In this document: in pieces, positions 34,047-43,305 of the stretch | Layout of the letters: each line of letters starts with the position of its first letter | Position numbering within the stretch: the first letter of the stretch is position 1 | Assembly (NCBI RefSeq): GCF_013106755.1 | Contig: NZ_WHPF01000008.1 | Location: 219,269 to 283,268 of the forward strand | Direction: 5' to 3' | Source: Limnovirga soli | GTDB lineage: Bacteria; Bacteroidota; Bacteroidia; Chitinophagales; Chitinophagaceae | DNA: 64,000 bases | Position numbers and translations under genes: made by a program | Notes under the pieces: generated by a model | What the model was told of the DNA's origin: nothing | Databases searched by the model: none | The model's input: the letters and a program-made list of their open reading frames with translations, nothing else

Positions 34047-34128
34047 ATTTTTGTTGAATACAGTTGTTGTCGTACAAGTGAGTGACACAAGTAAAGCTGC
34101 ATTATGGTATATTGCCGGCAACAAAAAT
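34047..34128 (+). repeat. Dispersed intergenic element, B core (best-defined copy)
   Basis: Perfect 10-bp ends ATTTTTGTTG (34047-34056) and CAACAAAAAT (34119-34128) enclose the core GTACAAGTGAGTGACACAAG and tail TAAAGCTGCATTA. Total 82 bp. It lies between two plus-strand genes. Confidence 0.9.
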
Positions 34129-34207
34129 AATTTTAGCGTCAGTATTTAAAGGCGCATGCAACCATTTTAGTATTTGTTCTGTCATAATTTAAATAAAAGA
34201 TTTCTAC

Positions 34208-34678
34208 ATGAAAAAAATGTTCATTCTGGCAATTGTGCCTTTTTTGTTTATTGGCTGCATAAAAAGTACCAGCAGCACAACCAATTGCACCAATGTAACG
34301 CCTGCTGCTGAGGAAGCACAAATTATTGCTTATTGCAATGCCAATGGTATTACGTATACAAAAGATCCCAGTGGTATTTATTATCAAATTTTAGAATTGG
34401 GTACTTTGCCACACCCTACTTTAAGCTCTACCATTACTACTAATTATGTGGGCAAGCTATTAAATGGTGTAATTGTAGACCAATCTTCTGCTCCTTTTAC
34501 CAGCTCTTTAAACCAGTTGATTGCCGGCTGGCAAATTGGTATACAGTTAATTGGTAAGGGTGGGCATATTAAAATGGTAGTGCCATCCTCATTGGCTTAT
34601 GGCTGTTACGGAGCACCTCCCACCATTGCGCCCAATAGTTTATTATACTTTGATATTACTTTGGTTAACGTACAATAA
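34208..34678 (+). CDS. FKBP-type peptidyl-prolyl isomerase lipoprotein
   Basis: 156 residues. Signal with lipobox LFIGC (lipidated Cys17), so membrane-anchored. FKBPs isomerise X-Pro bonds of secreted proteins. The FKBP fold covers about residues 55-156: SGIYYQILELG, the core strand ITTNYVGKLLNGVIVDQSS, IAGWQIGIQLIGKGGHIKMVVPSSLAYG and LLYFDITLVNV. The FK506-site aromatic positions (Y in NYVGKL, W in GWQIG, Y in AYG, F in YFDITL) are present, so it is probably active. It is a single gene with its own terminator. Confidence 0.92.
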   Translation: MKKMFILAIVPFLFIGCIKSTSSTTNCTNVTPAAEEAQIIAYCNANGITYTKDPSGIYYQILELGTLPHPTLSSTITTNYVGKLLNGVIVDQSSAPFTSSLNQLIAGWQIGIQLIGKGGHIKMVVPSSLAYGCYGAPPTIAPNSLLYFDITLVNVQ

Positions 34679-34700
34679 TTTATAGTATACTACACATAAT

Positions 34701-34734
34701 AAAAGGGGCAAACATTTGGTTGCTCCTTTTTTTT
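34701..34734 (+). terminator. Intrinsic terminator of the FKBP gene
   Basis: 11-bp stem AAAAGGGGCAA with TTGCTCCTTTT (one G-U) and a 7-to-8-nt loop, followed by an eight-T run. Confidence 0.8.
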
Positions 34735-34800
34735 GTGCCCGGCAGTACAAGCTATTGCAGCTTTACTTGCGTCGCACACTTCGGGGCCTGGCTATATCCC
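34731..34800 (-). repeat. Dispersed intergenic element, A1-type core, diverged end
   Basis: Plus strand begins TTTTGTGCCCGGC and contains AGCTTTACTTGCGTCGCACA, but then reads CTTCGGGG instead of CTTGTAC. The far inverted end is not clear. Confidence 0.75.
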
Positions 34801-35041
34801 GGCATGATAATCCCGTAAACGTATTATTTAGGCTGCCAAGTAGCGGCTTGATGGCTAAAATTTTAAATGACTAGGAAAATAAAAGAAGCAAATTCTTAAA
34901 TAGGCTAAAATCAATAAAATAATTTAAAATTATTATCTAATTGAATATCAATTATTTAAAGACGTAATTAAGCTAAATTTTCAAAAAAAATAATGCTTTT
35001 TTAATGCATTATTTTACTAGTCAATTTAATTACCAAACCCC

Positions 35042-35049
35042 TATCTTTG
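35042..35049 (+). promoter_or_regulatory. -7 promoter element of secDF
   Basis: TATCTTTG, 34 nt before the secDF ATG, matching TAnnTTTG. Confidence 0.55.
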
Positions 35050-35083
35050 CCGCTCACAAAAATTTAGTAAACCCACATAGTAT

Positions 35084-38000
35084 ATGCAACTTAAAGGTTT
35101 AGTGCGTTTCTTTGCCATAGCGCTCATTCTTATTTGTCTTTATCAACTTTCATTTACATGGATTGTACGCAGTTACGAAACTGGCGTTGCAGAAAAAGCC
35201 AGTTTATGGGTTAAAGCAAATTATCCAACTGCCGAAACAAAATATCCGGGCAATAAAGAGCTGCAGTCTGCTTATCAGGATACCTTATCCAATCTTGAAG
35301 CAAAAAGAAAACAACGCATACTCGATAGTACAAAAGAATCCACTGTTGGTCCTTTTGGTTTAACTACTTACCAGGAAGCCAAAGACAAAGAATTAATGTT
35401 AGGTCTGGACTTGCAGGGTGGTATGAGTGTTACCATGGAAGTAGGTCTGGATGGATTAATTCGCTCCTTGGCCAATTATTCTAAAGATGGGGCATTTAAT
35501 AATGCACTAAATAGCGCAGTTGCCATTAAAGCCAATAGTGGTGCAGATCTTATTACCATTTTTGGAAACGAATATGCCAAAGTAGCTAACGGTGCAAAAC
35601 TGGCTCCATTATTCGCCACCCGTAGTGATAATAAAATAAAATTCGATGCATCTGATGCAGCAGTTTTAAGTTACCTGCGGGAAGAAGCTGCAAATGCGTT
35701 TAAAAATACATTGCGTATTATCAGCACCAGGATTGATGCATTTGGTTTGGCTTCTCCAACTATTAATCCCAATCCGGCTAAGGGTATCATCAATATTGAA
35801 TTGGCAGGTATTAACGATCCAGAAAGGGTTCGTCGTTATTTGCAGTCAACTGCCAATCTTCAGTTTTTTGAAGTATATAATATTAATGAAGTAGCTGAAG
35901 CATTGCAAAGCGGTGATAAAGCGATTTCTGATATGCTAAAAGGCACCAAGCCTGCAGCAGATACTACTGCTGTTGCTGTTGCCGATACTACAAAAGCCAG
36001 TGCAGCTGTAGATACTACCAAAACCTTTACTTTCTCAGGAAAAGATACTGCCAAGAAAACCAGTACTGCAAAGCTTACTGACTCTGCATCCATCAGAAGA
36101 CTCGAAAACCCAATTTTCACTTTGTTCGCTGGTATAGCCCAGGGACAAAAGGATGAAAAGGGTGGTGTTTATTTCCCGGCCTATATTGGTAATGTATTAA
36201 AAACCGATACAGCGCAATTAGGTGAATATTTAAGGATGGAAGTAGTTGCCAGTAAATTGCCGGCTAACCTGGTATTTATGTATGGTAACGTTGAAGATAA
36301 TACAGGTAAAACATTAAAAGACCGTTTAGCTTTATATGCCATCAGAACTTTAGATAATGGAATGGCAAAACTGGAAGGTGAACACGTAAGTAAATCCAGC
36401 CAGCAGTTCGACCAAAAAGGCCGTCCGTCTATTAGTATGACTATGGATGCAGAAGGTACCCGTATCTGGGCAAAAATGACTGCCGAAAACAAGAGCAAAC
36501 CAATTGCTATTGTGTTGGATAATTTTGTATATAGCGCTCCAAATGTTATTGATGCCATTACTGGCGGTACTTCAGAAATTTCAGGAAACTTTACCATTAC
36601 AGAAGCACAGGATTTAGCTGATATATTGGAATCAGGTAAACTACCTGCTCCAGCCAAGATTGTAGCAGAACAAGTTGTTGGTCCAACACTAGGACAGGCA
36701 GCTGTATCTGGCGGTGCATTATCTTTCTTTATTTCATTTATTGTAATTTTTGCTTTAATGCTGGTGTATTATAATACGGCCGGCTGGGTAGCAAATATGG
36801 CGTTGATATTAAACTTATTGTTTACCATTGGTATTCTGGCTGCATTAGGGTTCACCTTAACAGCACCTGGTATTGCCGGTTTAGTGTTAACCATTGGTAT
36901 GGCGGTGGATACCAACGTTATTATTTTTGAAAGAATTAAGGAAGAACTCTCCAGAGGCAAAGGTTATTTAACTGCCGTAAACGATGGTTATAAGCGTTCT
37001 TATGCACCAGTTTTGGATGCACACGTTACTACCTTCCTTACTGCATTAATATTATTTATTTTTGGTTTAGGCCCTGTATTAGGTTTCGCAACCACACAGA
37101 TGATTGGTATTGTACTTTCCTTATTCTGTGGTATTTTAATTTCCAGGTTAATTACTGATTTCTATACCAATAAGCAAAGGCACTTTGTATATTTTACTTC
37201 AGTATCCAAGCGGGTATTTAAACATGCCAACTTTAAGTTTATTGAATACAGAAAATATGCATACGGTATTTCTGTTGTAGTATTGATTTTAGGTATCAGT
37301 TCTTATTTCCATGGTTTTGATCAGGGTGTTGAGTTTGCAGGTGGCCGTAGCTATACGGTAAAATTTGCCACAGCTCCTAACGTAGAAGAGGTAAGGGATG
37401 AATTGAAAAAGACCTTCCTTGAATCTCCGATTATCAAAACAGTTAATACTGCCGATCAATTAAACATTACTACCTCTTACCGTATTAAAGAAACAGGCAA
37501 TAATGTAGATTCCTTGGTAGAAGTAGCTTTATTCAATGGCTTGCAGAAATTTATTCCTGCAGGTACTACTTATAAAGATTTTGATAATAATTATAAGCAA
37601 AGTTCACAAACTGTATTACCAACCATTTCCGATGACTTAAAAAGTGGTGCAGCTAAAGCCACCATCTTCGCCATCATTGTTATTTGTTTGTATATATTTA
37701 TCAGGTTTAGAGATTGGAGATATTCCCTGGGTACCATCGTTTCATTATTACACGACGTATTTGTAACGCTGGCTGTATTTAGCTTTGCAAAAGGCCTGGT
37801 TCCATTCCCATTAGAAATTGATCAGTATTTTATCGCTGCAGTACTTACTGTAATTGGTTTCTCAATGAATGATACCGTAATTGTGTACGATAGGATACGT
37901 GAAGATTCCCGTTTAATGAAAGGTACCGATAAAGCAACCATCATTAATACGGCCATCAATCAAACCTTAAGCCGTACAATTATGACATCACTAACCGTGT

Positions 38001-38179
38001 TCCTTACCATTTTAATATTGTTCATATTTGGTGGTGAAGTAACAAAAGGCTTTGCGTTTGCCATGTTAATCGGTGTTATTACTGGTACTTATTCTTCCAT
38101 TTTTGTAGCTGCACCTATTCTGGTAGATTTTGCAAAAGATAAACCATTGGGCCGGCAAGAAGATCCAAAGAAAAAATAA
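35084..38179 (+). CDS. secDF: Fused protein-export membrane protein SecDF
   Basis: 1031 residues. SecD and SecF are separate in E. coli but fused in Bacteroidota. The protein uses the proton gradient to pull preproteins through SecYEG. The SecD half begins with one helix. GLDLQGGMSVTMEV (near residue 107) opens the P1 region, and an Ala/Thr-rich insert (about 285-345) follows. The helix block holds AGLVLTIGMAVDTNVIIFERIKEEL. The SecF half starts near residue 715 with DQGVEFAGGRSYTVKF and includes AVLTVIGFSMNDTVIVYDRIRED. The conserved membrane Asp residues of both halves are visible. A terminator follows. Confidence 0.96.
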   Translation: MQLKGLVRFFAIALILICLYQLSFTWIVRSYETGVAEKASLWVKANYPTAETKYPGNKELQSAYQDTLSNLEAKRKQRILDSTKESTVGPFGLTTYQEAKDKELMLGLDLQGGMSVTMEVGLDGLIRSLANYSKDGAFNNALNSAVAIKANSGADLITIFGNEYAKVANGAKLAPLFATRSDNKIKFDASDAAVLSYLREEAANAFKNTLRIISTRIDAFGLASPTINPNPAKGIINIELAGINDPERVRRYLQSTANLQFFEVYNINEVAEALQSGDKAISDMLKGTKPAADTTAVAVADTTKASAAVDTTKTFTFSGKDTAKKTSTAKLTDSASIRRLENPIFTLFAGIAQGQKDEKGGVYFPAYIGNVLKTDTAQLGEYLRMEVVASKLPANLVFMYGNVEDNTGKTLKDRLALYAIRTLDNGMAKLEGEHVSKSSQQFDQKGRPSISMTMDAEGTRIWAKMTAENKSKPIAIVLDNFVYSAPNVIDAITGGTSEISGNFTITEAQDLADILESGKLPAPAKIVAEQVVGPTLGQAAVSGGALSFFISFIVIFALMLVYYNTAGWVANMALILNLLFTIGILAALGFTLTAPGIAGLVLTIGMAVDTNVIIFERIKEELSRGKGYLTAVNDGYKRSYAPVLDAHVTTFLTALILFIFGLGPVLGFATTQMIGIVLSLFCGILISRLITDFYTNKQRHFVYFTSVSKRVFKHANFKFIEYRKYAYGISVVVLILGISSYFHGFDQGVEFAGGRSYTVKFATAPNVEEVRDELKKTFLESPIIKTVNTADQLNITTSYRIKETGNNVDSLVEVALFNGLQKFIPAGTTYKDFDNNYKQSSQTVLPTISDDLKSGAAKATIFAIIVICLYIFIRFRDWRYSLGTIVSLLHDVFVTLAVFSFAKGLVPFPLEIDQYFIAAVLTVIGFSMNDTVIVYDRIREDSRLMKGTDKATIINTAINQTLSRTIMTSLTVFLTILILFIFGGEVTKGFAFAMLIGVITGTYSSIFVAAPILVDFAKDKPLGRQEDPKKK

Positions 38180-38198
38180 TGCTCTTTATATTTTTCAC

Positions 38199-38227
38199 AA
38201 GGCTGTCCACTAGGGCAGCCTTTTTTG
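38199..38227 (+). terminator. Intrinsic terminator of secDF
   Basis: 10-bp stem AAGGCTGTCC with GGGCAGCCTT (one G-U), 4-nt loop, then a T run. Confidence 0.85.
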
Positions 38228-38280
38228 TTTGTAAATAGTACAAACAAATTGAAATAGTAATATTATTTTTTAATACAATG

Positions 38281-38357
38281 TGTTATCCCAGCTCAATAAG
38301 CTTTATCAGCTTCCCTTGCGTCGCACACTTGTGCGGTTGAACCAGCACGCAGCTTTT
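38281..38357 (-). repeat. Dispersed intergenic element, A1 core
   Basis: Plus strand begins TGTTATCCCAGC, contains CTTGCGTCGCACACTTGTGC and ends GCAGCTTTTTTT. Confidence 0.8.
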
Positions 38358-38764
38358 TTTTATTAGGATGTTACCTGATTTCTGGAGCTTTTTATTCTAG
38401 CCATATCAGAACCTCAACTATTACAAAAAATGAGCCACCTGAATTATCGCTCAAAAAAGGCATTGCATATTTGTTTAATACGAGAAGTTATTTATTTTTT
38501 ATCTATATAAATCAATATGCTTCTTTCATAAAATTTAAGGTTGGCGATATCTTAATACCATTAAATTTACGATTAACGTTTTCACTAATAGTAATTGTAC
38601 GACTAATAAGCAAGATCTGCGTTATCATCATATAACCTGTTTCTTTTACAATAATTGGTGTTTACAAAAACAACTTGATATACACAAGTAAGATGTTAAG
38701 TGATTTGTAAATACTACCGTTCCCTTGGCTTTTTCCCTAAACAACTAAAAAACTAAGGAAGATT

Positions 38765-40756
38765 ATGAAATGCTATTTACTAAACACCTGGTTACTCCTA
38801 TCAGTCATTACTGCTACGGCTGCCGATACTACAACCGTCAGGTCGGGCTATTTTGATATTAGTCATATCAATTGGCAGCAAGCTGGCATTGTTCAGCTAA
38901 ATGGCGACTGGGAATTTTATCCTGCTGTTTTTTATTCACCAAATGATTTCAACAACACACAGGTATTACCCGGTAAACAATTTATAAAAGTGCCTTCATT
39001 TTGGAATAACGGTATAAAAAACCAAAACAATCAAAAGGAAGGTTGTGGTTATGGTACTTATAGGGTTACGATTCTATGCCCAAAACAAAACGACTTGCTG
39101 GTCTTAAAATTGCTTACAGTAGCTTCAGCATACAGGCTTTATATAAATGGACAGGAATTATATCATTCCGGTAAACCCGATTCAACTTCGGCAGGTACTA
39201 TTCCCTTGTTAAAACCAGCAATTGTACCCGTAACTCCACTGCACGATACCATTGAGATTATTATGCATGTAGCCAATTATAGCGATAGGGTAGGCGGTGT
39301 ATGGGATTACATTTCGCTGGGGCCATCAAAAAATATCTATAGCAATTTGCTTAAAAGCAATGCACTTAATTTTTTTGTAGCGGGTAGCTTTTTTCTTTGC
39401 AGCGCTTATTTCGCTATTCTATTCGTTTTCTTCCGGCGCAAGTACATTTATTTTTATTTTACTGTTTTGTGTATTATTCTCAGTATCCGGGCCCTGGTTA
39501 CCGGAGAGGTTTCCATTCATTATATTGTTTCTATTGATTGGGAAATAGTACGCCGTATAGAATACATTTCATTGTTTTTAACCGTACCGGTTATGGCTTT
39601 GTTTTCCTATCAGCTTTTTCCAAAAGAATTTTCCAGAAAAGTACTTTATGCTGTTTTAATTATAGGGGCTTTGTTTTTAAGTGTTGGCTTATTTGCATCG
39701 CATTATTATTATACTTATTTATTGCCTGAGTATGGATGGTTTTTAATTTTAACTGCCTGCTATGGTTTGTATGCCTATATAAAAGCCTCTAAACATAAAC
39801 GGCAGGGTAGTAGTATTTTCCTTATTAGCTTTATTATATTTTTCTTTACCTCCATTAACGATGTATTATACGCCAACCTTATTATAGAATCGACGCAGCT
39901 GTTTTATGTGGGTTTATATGTATTGGTTATTGCCATTACTATTTTATTATCCAGGCAATTTTCTTATGCATTTAAATCATTGCGTATTGCCAACCGGGAA
40001 CTTTCAGAAATCAATCACGAATTGCATCAAAAGAATATTTCAATTAAGGATAAAAACGACCAACTACAACAACTTAATGCCGAAATGGATATTCTGGTAT
40101 ACAGAACTTCTCACGACCTTAAGTCGCCACTGGCATCTACATTAGGGATACTTCAAATAGCCAAAACAGAAACTGATACAGAGAAAATAAATACCTATCT
40201 GGATATGGGAGAAAAAGCCCTGAACCGAATGGAATTTTTTATCAATGATATCCTTGATTTTGCTAAAAATAAAAGAGTGGGATTGGATTTAACCGATATT
40301 CATTTTTCACAATTGGTGCAACAATCATTAGAAGCACATGAATTTGCCCATAATGCAAAAAGCATTGTAAAAGAAATTGAAATAAAGCAAGAGGAGAAAT
40401 TTATATCAGACCGTGGACGTATTAGCATGATTATCAATAATCTTATTTCCAATGCTATTAAATACAGTGATGAACATAAAGAAAATAAGTTTATCAGGAT
40501 TAGCATTGTAATAGAGCAAAATACAGCCATTCTAAAAGTAACCGATAATGGACTGGGCATTGGGCAGGAACATCTTGATAAATTGTTTTCGATGTTTTAC
40601 CGTGCAACAGATGCTGCACAGGGTACTGGTCTGGGCTTATATATGCTAAAAGAAACGGTGGAAAAACTAAAAGGTACAGTATCGCTTAGCTCTGTTTTAA
40701 ATGAGGGTACTACTGTTACCGTTACCTTGCCCAATCTTTCTGAAAATATAGAATAA
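38765..40756 (+). CDS. 7TMR-DISM sensor histidine kinase
   Basis: 663 residues. A signal peptide is followed by a periplasmic jelly-roll domain (GYFDISHINWQQAGIVQLNGDWEFYP, about 27-190; 7TMR-DISMED2-like, probably carbohydrate or small-ligand sensing). Seven transmembrane helices follow (about 198-400), then a coiled linker (LSEINHELHQKNISIKDKN). The kinase core has HisKA phospho-acceptor His450 (RTSHDLKSP), the N box NNLISNAIKY (near 560), G1 DNGLGIG (near 595) and G2 GTGLGLYM (near 620). All ATP-binding motifs are intact. No response regulator is adjacent, so the partner is unknown. An 18-bp terminator hairpin follows. Confidence 0.9.
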   Translation: MKCYLLNTWLLLSVITATAADTTTVRSGYFDISHINWQQAGIVQLNGDWEFYPAVFYSPNDFNNTQVLPGKQFIKVPSFWNNGIKNQNNQKEGCGYGTYRVTILCPKQNDLLVLKLLTVASAYRLYINGQELYHSGKPDSTSAGTIPLLKPAIVPVTPLHDTIEIIMHVANYSDRVGGVWDYISLGPSKNIYSNLLKSNALNFFVAGSFFLCSAYFAILFVFFRRKYIYFYFTVLCIILSIRALVTGEVSIHYIVSIDWEIVRRIEYISLFLTVPVMALFSYQLFPKEFSRKVLYAVLIIGALFLSVGLFASHYYYTYLLPEYGWFLILTACYGLYAYIKASKHKRQGSSIFLISFIIFFFTSINDVLYANLIIESTQLFYVGLYVLVIAITILLSRQFSYAFKSLRIANRELSEINHELHQKNISIKDKNDQLQQLNAEMDILVYRTSHDLKSPLASTLGILQIAKTETDTEKINTYLDMGEKALNRMEFFINDILDFAKNKRVGLDLTDIHFSQLVQQSLEAHEFAHNAKSIVKEIEIKQEEKFISDRGRISMIINNLISNAIKYSDEHKENKFIRISIVIEQNTAILKVTDNGLGIGQEHLDKLFSMFYRATDAAQGTGLGLYMLKETVEKLKGTVSLSSVLNEGTTVTVTLPNLSENIE

Positions 40757-40766
40757 GTATTTTTAT

Positions 40767-40813
40767 AAACTAAGTAAATGCACTTAATGGTAGTGCATTT
40801 ACTTAGTTTTTTT
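40767..40813. terminator. Long perfect terminator hairpin
   Basis: 18-bp perfect stem (40767-40784 with 40792-40809), 7-nt loop, then seven T residues. Convergent gap between the kinase and PhyH genes. Confidence 0.85.
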
Positions 40814-40889
40814 GTTGCCAAATAATCAGTAAGTACAAGTGTGCGACGCAAGTAAAGCTGTATTAGCTTCCCACAGCCTGGTACAAAAA
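40810..40889 (+). repeat. Dispersed intergenic element, A1 core
   Basis: Left end TTTTGTTGCC overlaps the U tract of the preceding terminator. Core GTACAAGTGTGCGACGCAAG, tail TAAAGCTG, right end AGCCTGGTACAAAAA. Confidence 0.88.
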
Positions 40890-40905
40890 CATGTACACTA
40901 ACTTT

Positions 40906-41922
40906 CTAATGCCAGCTTTTTAAACCCAGTATTTTTTCACCTAATTCGGTTAATTCTGCTCTTTCGTATTTGGTTTGCTCCCATTTGCGGGGATCGCCGG
41001 GAAAAGCATAACCTTCTGGCGCAATACGGTGTTTCCAGGAGTTTATACGCCAGGTGCGCAGGTCTTCATTTTCTTCCACCGCAGGTGTGAACGAAATATA
41101 CTGCGCCAGTCTGGGCCTATCGCTTTCATTTTTTCTAATGCCGTGTGCCAGCATACTATTAAATATTAACAGGTCGCCTTTTTTGCACATTACTTTTACA
41201 ATCTCAAAACCGGTGGTATCCGGTTTAAAAGGATCACGGTCTGCAGGTTGTGTTTTTACCCATTCATCAAAGGTTCTATATAGCTCGGGTACGCATTGAA
41301 AACCGCCCGTAAATTCATCCGTATCGCTTAAAGCCAATACGCCTTGCACATTTACAGGCTTGGGTACCATACTGGTATCAATATCAAAATGTATAAAGGC
41401 CTTGTATTCATGGCCTGGCCTTACCGGAAAATTAAGATTGGCGCGGTCAATGGTAACCCATAATTCCTCTATACCCCATATATCTACAAACGCATCGTAA
41501 ACGCGTTGGTTCATGCGGTTCTTCCACATAAGAGGGTGGTTATACATTTCTACCATACCGGTATTTTTTAGCTCTTTCATTTGTATCTCTGCCCGGGCTT
41601 CTGCATACCAGGTTTCGGGGTTGGCAGGGTCTTTTTCTTCAAACTCCCAAAGCATATTGGCCATGTTTTCTACGTCTTCGGCCGGTACTGCATTAGGTAT
41701 TATAACATAACCGTTATTTATCCAAAAATTCCATTGTTCCTCGCTAAGCACCCGCAAAGCTTTGCCATTGCTTCGGTCGTTTAATTTATGCGCCGTGCGT
41801 GCTACCGAGGCATTGCCTGGTGTTTGTTTATCATCGTACAGTTTGCCCATGGCATTCATGGTCATGTTTTGTTTTGTTTCTGCTTGCATACAATCGTTTT
41901 TATATTTATTAAAATTGGCCAT
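40906..41922 (-). CDS. Phytanoyl-CoA dioxygenase (PhyH) family protein
   Basis: 338 residues. PhyH proteins are Fe(II)/2-oxoglutarate-dependent oxygenases that hydroxylate varied substrates. The double-stranded beta-helix shows the metal-binding HxD in AFIHFDIDTS (near residue 177) and the distal His in MLAHGIRKNESDRPRLAQYI, with Arg there as the likely 2-oxoglutarate contact. The N-terminal ~50 residues (from MANFNKYKNDC) are polar and not conserved, and internal Met residues at 12, 20 and 25 are possible starts. Substrate unknown. It is monocistronic; a dispersed element begins 10 nt upstream of the start codon. Confidence 0.82.
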   Translation of the reverse strand: MANFNKYKNDCMQAETKQNMTMNAMGKLYDDKQTPGNASVARTAHKLNDRSNGKALRVLSEEQWNFWINNGYVIIPNAVPAEDVENMANMLWEFEEKDPANPETWYAEARAEIQMKELKNTGMVEMYNHPLMWKNRMNQRVYDAFVDIWGIEELWVTIDRANLNFPVRPGHEYKAFIHFDIDTSMVPKPVNVQGVLALSDTDEFTGGFQCVPELYRTFDEWVKTQPADRDPFKPDTTGFEIVKVMCKKGDLLIFNSMLAHGIRKNESDRPRLAQYISFTPAVEENEDLRTWRINSWKHRIAPEGYAFPGDPRKWEQTKYERAELTELGEKILGLKSWH

Positions 41923-41931
41923 TTTTTGGGG

Positions 41932-42008
41932 CCAGGGTGCTGATTATCTATTAAGCTGTACTTGCGTCGCACTCTTGTACTGTAGTAATACTGTGGTGCA
42001 AAATGCAA
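41932..42008 (-). repeat. Dispersed intergenic element, A2 core
   Basis: Plus strand begins TTTTTTGGGGCCAGGG, contains CTTGCGTCGCACTCTTGTAC and ends GCAAAATGC. It lies in a divergent gap only 10 nt from the PhyH start codon. Confidence 0.83.
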
Positions 42009-42219
42009 ATGCCAGTAAACCAATACAAGCCTTTTTATTTGACCTTTTTTGTGCCATTCAAATTGCAAAAGCCGCATTACACAGCAGGATGGCAATAGCA
42101 CTCACACTGTGCAGTTTGTTTTGGTTACTTGTAAAACAATATTACATATGTTCTTAATTAGTTTAAGCGGTAAGTCTGGCCAAGTCCAAATTAAAAGAAT
42201 TACCTATATTTAGCCTGCC

Positions 42220-43221
42220 ATGCCGCAACAACGCAAAATACCATACCATACCGTTAAAGTAGGTTATGGTATTTATATAATAGAAGAGATTAGAAAGCGC
42301 ATTAATAAAGAACAGCCAACCGAAACAGATATCAGGCGCATGCTGTTGAAAAACACAAAACCAACAATGGATGCTGCTGTGGTAATGGCAAAACAAATGT
42401 CCAGATTTTGTAAAACCAACAAAGAGTTTTTATTAAAAGCAAAGGAAGAAACCCTTGATAAAATAGCTGTAGCACTAGGCTTGCCATTGCAGCAATGCAC
42501 CCATTTTTACGAACGCATTAACCAGTTGTATAAACGCAGTACCCATTATTACACCTACCTGCAAAAAGCCGAGCAATATATGCTGCAGTTTAAAATGGCC
42601 AACGATGAAATTTATTTTAAACAGCTGTTGAATTACCGCGAAGAATATGGCATAAAAACGATGTTAATTACCTATCCTTTCGGGCAACTGGACAGTAATT
42701 TGCCTGCAAGTGATTTTGGTGCTTATACCGATATTAAAACCGAGGTTTTGTTTAAAGAACTGTGCAGCCGAATGAATGCCACCCAATACAAATTACTTAC
42801 AGATAATTTGGTTGACCGTTTTTTTAAAAAGGATATTCAAAAGCCTGATACCTGGATTAGTATTGGCCTTTTTGGTAATAAACTTTCTTATGGATTATTA
42901 ACTATGCCACCCTTTAATGCGGTGTTTAAATGGCTTCCCGAAGAAAACAAAATAATGCTGGCCGGAAAAACCTATGCTGCCAACCGGGAGAAGAAACAGG
43001 ATTATGCTGTTTTTGCACGCTTACAATTAGCAAGGGGTAAAACAATAATTATTATTGGGGGTATTGAGGGCTATGGTACAGAGAAACTGGGTGAGTATGT
43101 TTGGCGTAACTGGCGTAAAATTTACGATGTAGTTTTTAGTGAGATTAGCGATTCAGTAATATTACTGTATAAAATAGCGGCAGGTAAAATTCATCAGCAA
43201 GATTTGGTAAGGTTTAATTAG
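42220..43221 (+). CDS. Hypothetical protein, 333 aa
   Basis: I do not recognise this protein. It has 333 residues, is soluble and has no signal peptide. The N terminus is basic (MPQQRKIPYHTVKVGYGIYIIEEIRKRINK) and helical, with a possible DNA-binding-like helix set around residues 18-90 (TDIRRMLLKNTKPTMDAAVVMAKQ, then VALGLPLQQCTHFYE). The middle is rich in Tyr and Lys (YYTYLQKAEQYMLQFKMANDEIYFKQ). The C-terminal half is alpha/beta (LPASDFGAYTDIKTEVLF; KTIIIIGGIEGYG). It starts 9 nt after a TATATTTAG element and ends at a convergent terminator, so it is a self-contained transcription unit. Regulatory function would be a guess. Confidence 0.7.
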   Translation: MPQQRKIPYHTVKVGYGIYIIEEIRKRINKEQPTETDIRRMLLKNTKPTMDAAVVMAKQMSRFCKTNKEFLLKAKEETLDKIAVALGLPLQQCTHFYERINQLYKRSTHYYTYLQKAEQYMLQFKMANDEIYFKQLLNYREEYGIKTMLITYPFGQLDSNLPASDFGAYTDIKTEVLFKELCSRMNATQYKLLTDNLVDRFFKKDIQKPDTWISIGLFGNKLSYGLLTMPPFNAVFKWLPEENKIMLAGKTYAANREKKQDYAVFARLQLARGKTIIIIGGIEGYGTEKLGEYVWRNWRKIYDVVFSEISDSVILLYKIAAGKIHQQDLVRFN

Positions 43222-43252
43222 CTTGGATTTACGGCATAAATGTCCCATAAAT

Positions 43253-43292
43253 AAATAGCTGCTGCAAAAAATATGGTTTGCAGCAGCTATTT
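43253..43292. terminator. Bidirectional intrinsic terminator
   Basis: 14-bp perfect stem AAATAGCTGCTGCA with TGCAGCAGCTATTT and a 12-nt loop, in a convergent gap. Confidence 0.82.
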
Positions 43293-43305
43293 GTTGGTAT
43301 TTATT

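Larger units (their letters stand above)
34679..35083. other. Intergenic gap before secDF, 405 bp
   Basis: It contains the FKBP terminator (34701-34730), an A1-type dispersed element (34731-34800), about 240 bp of very AT-rich sequence, and the secDF -7 element (35042-35049). No coding frame. Confidence 0.7.
38180..38764. other. Largest intergenic gap, 585 bp
   Basis: Between secDF and the histidine kinase gene. It holds the secDF terminator (38199-38227) and an A1 dispersed element (38281-38357). The remaining ~400 bp is AT-rich, with no frame of useful length. I see no clear TAnnTTTG within 60 bp of the kinase start. Confidence 0.65.
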
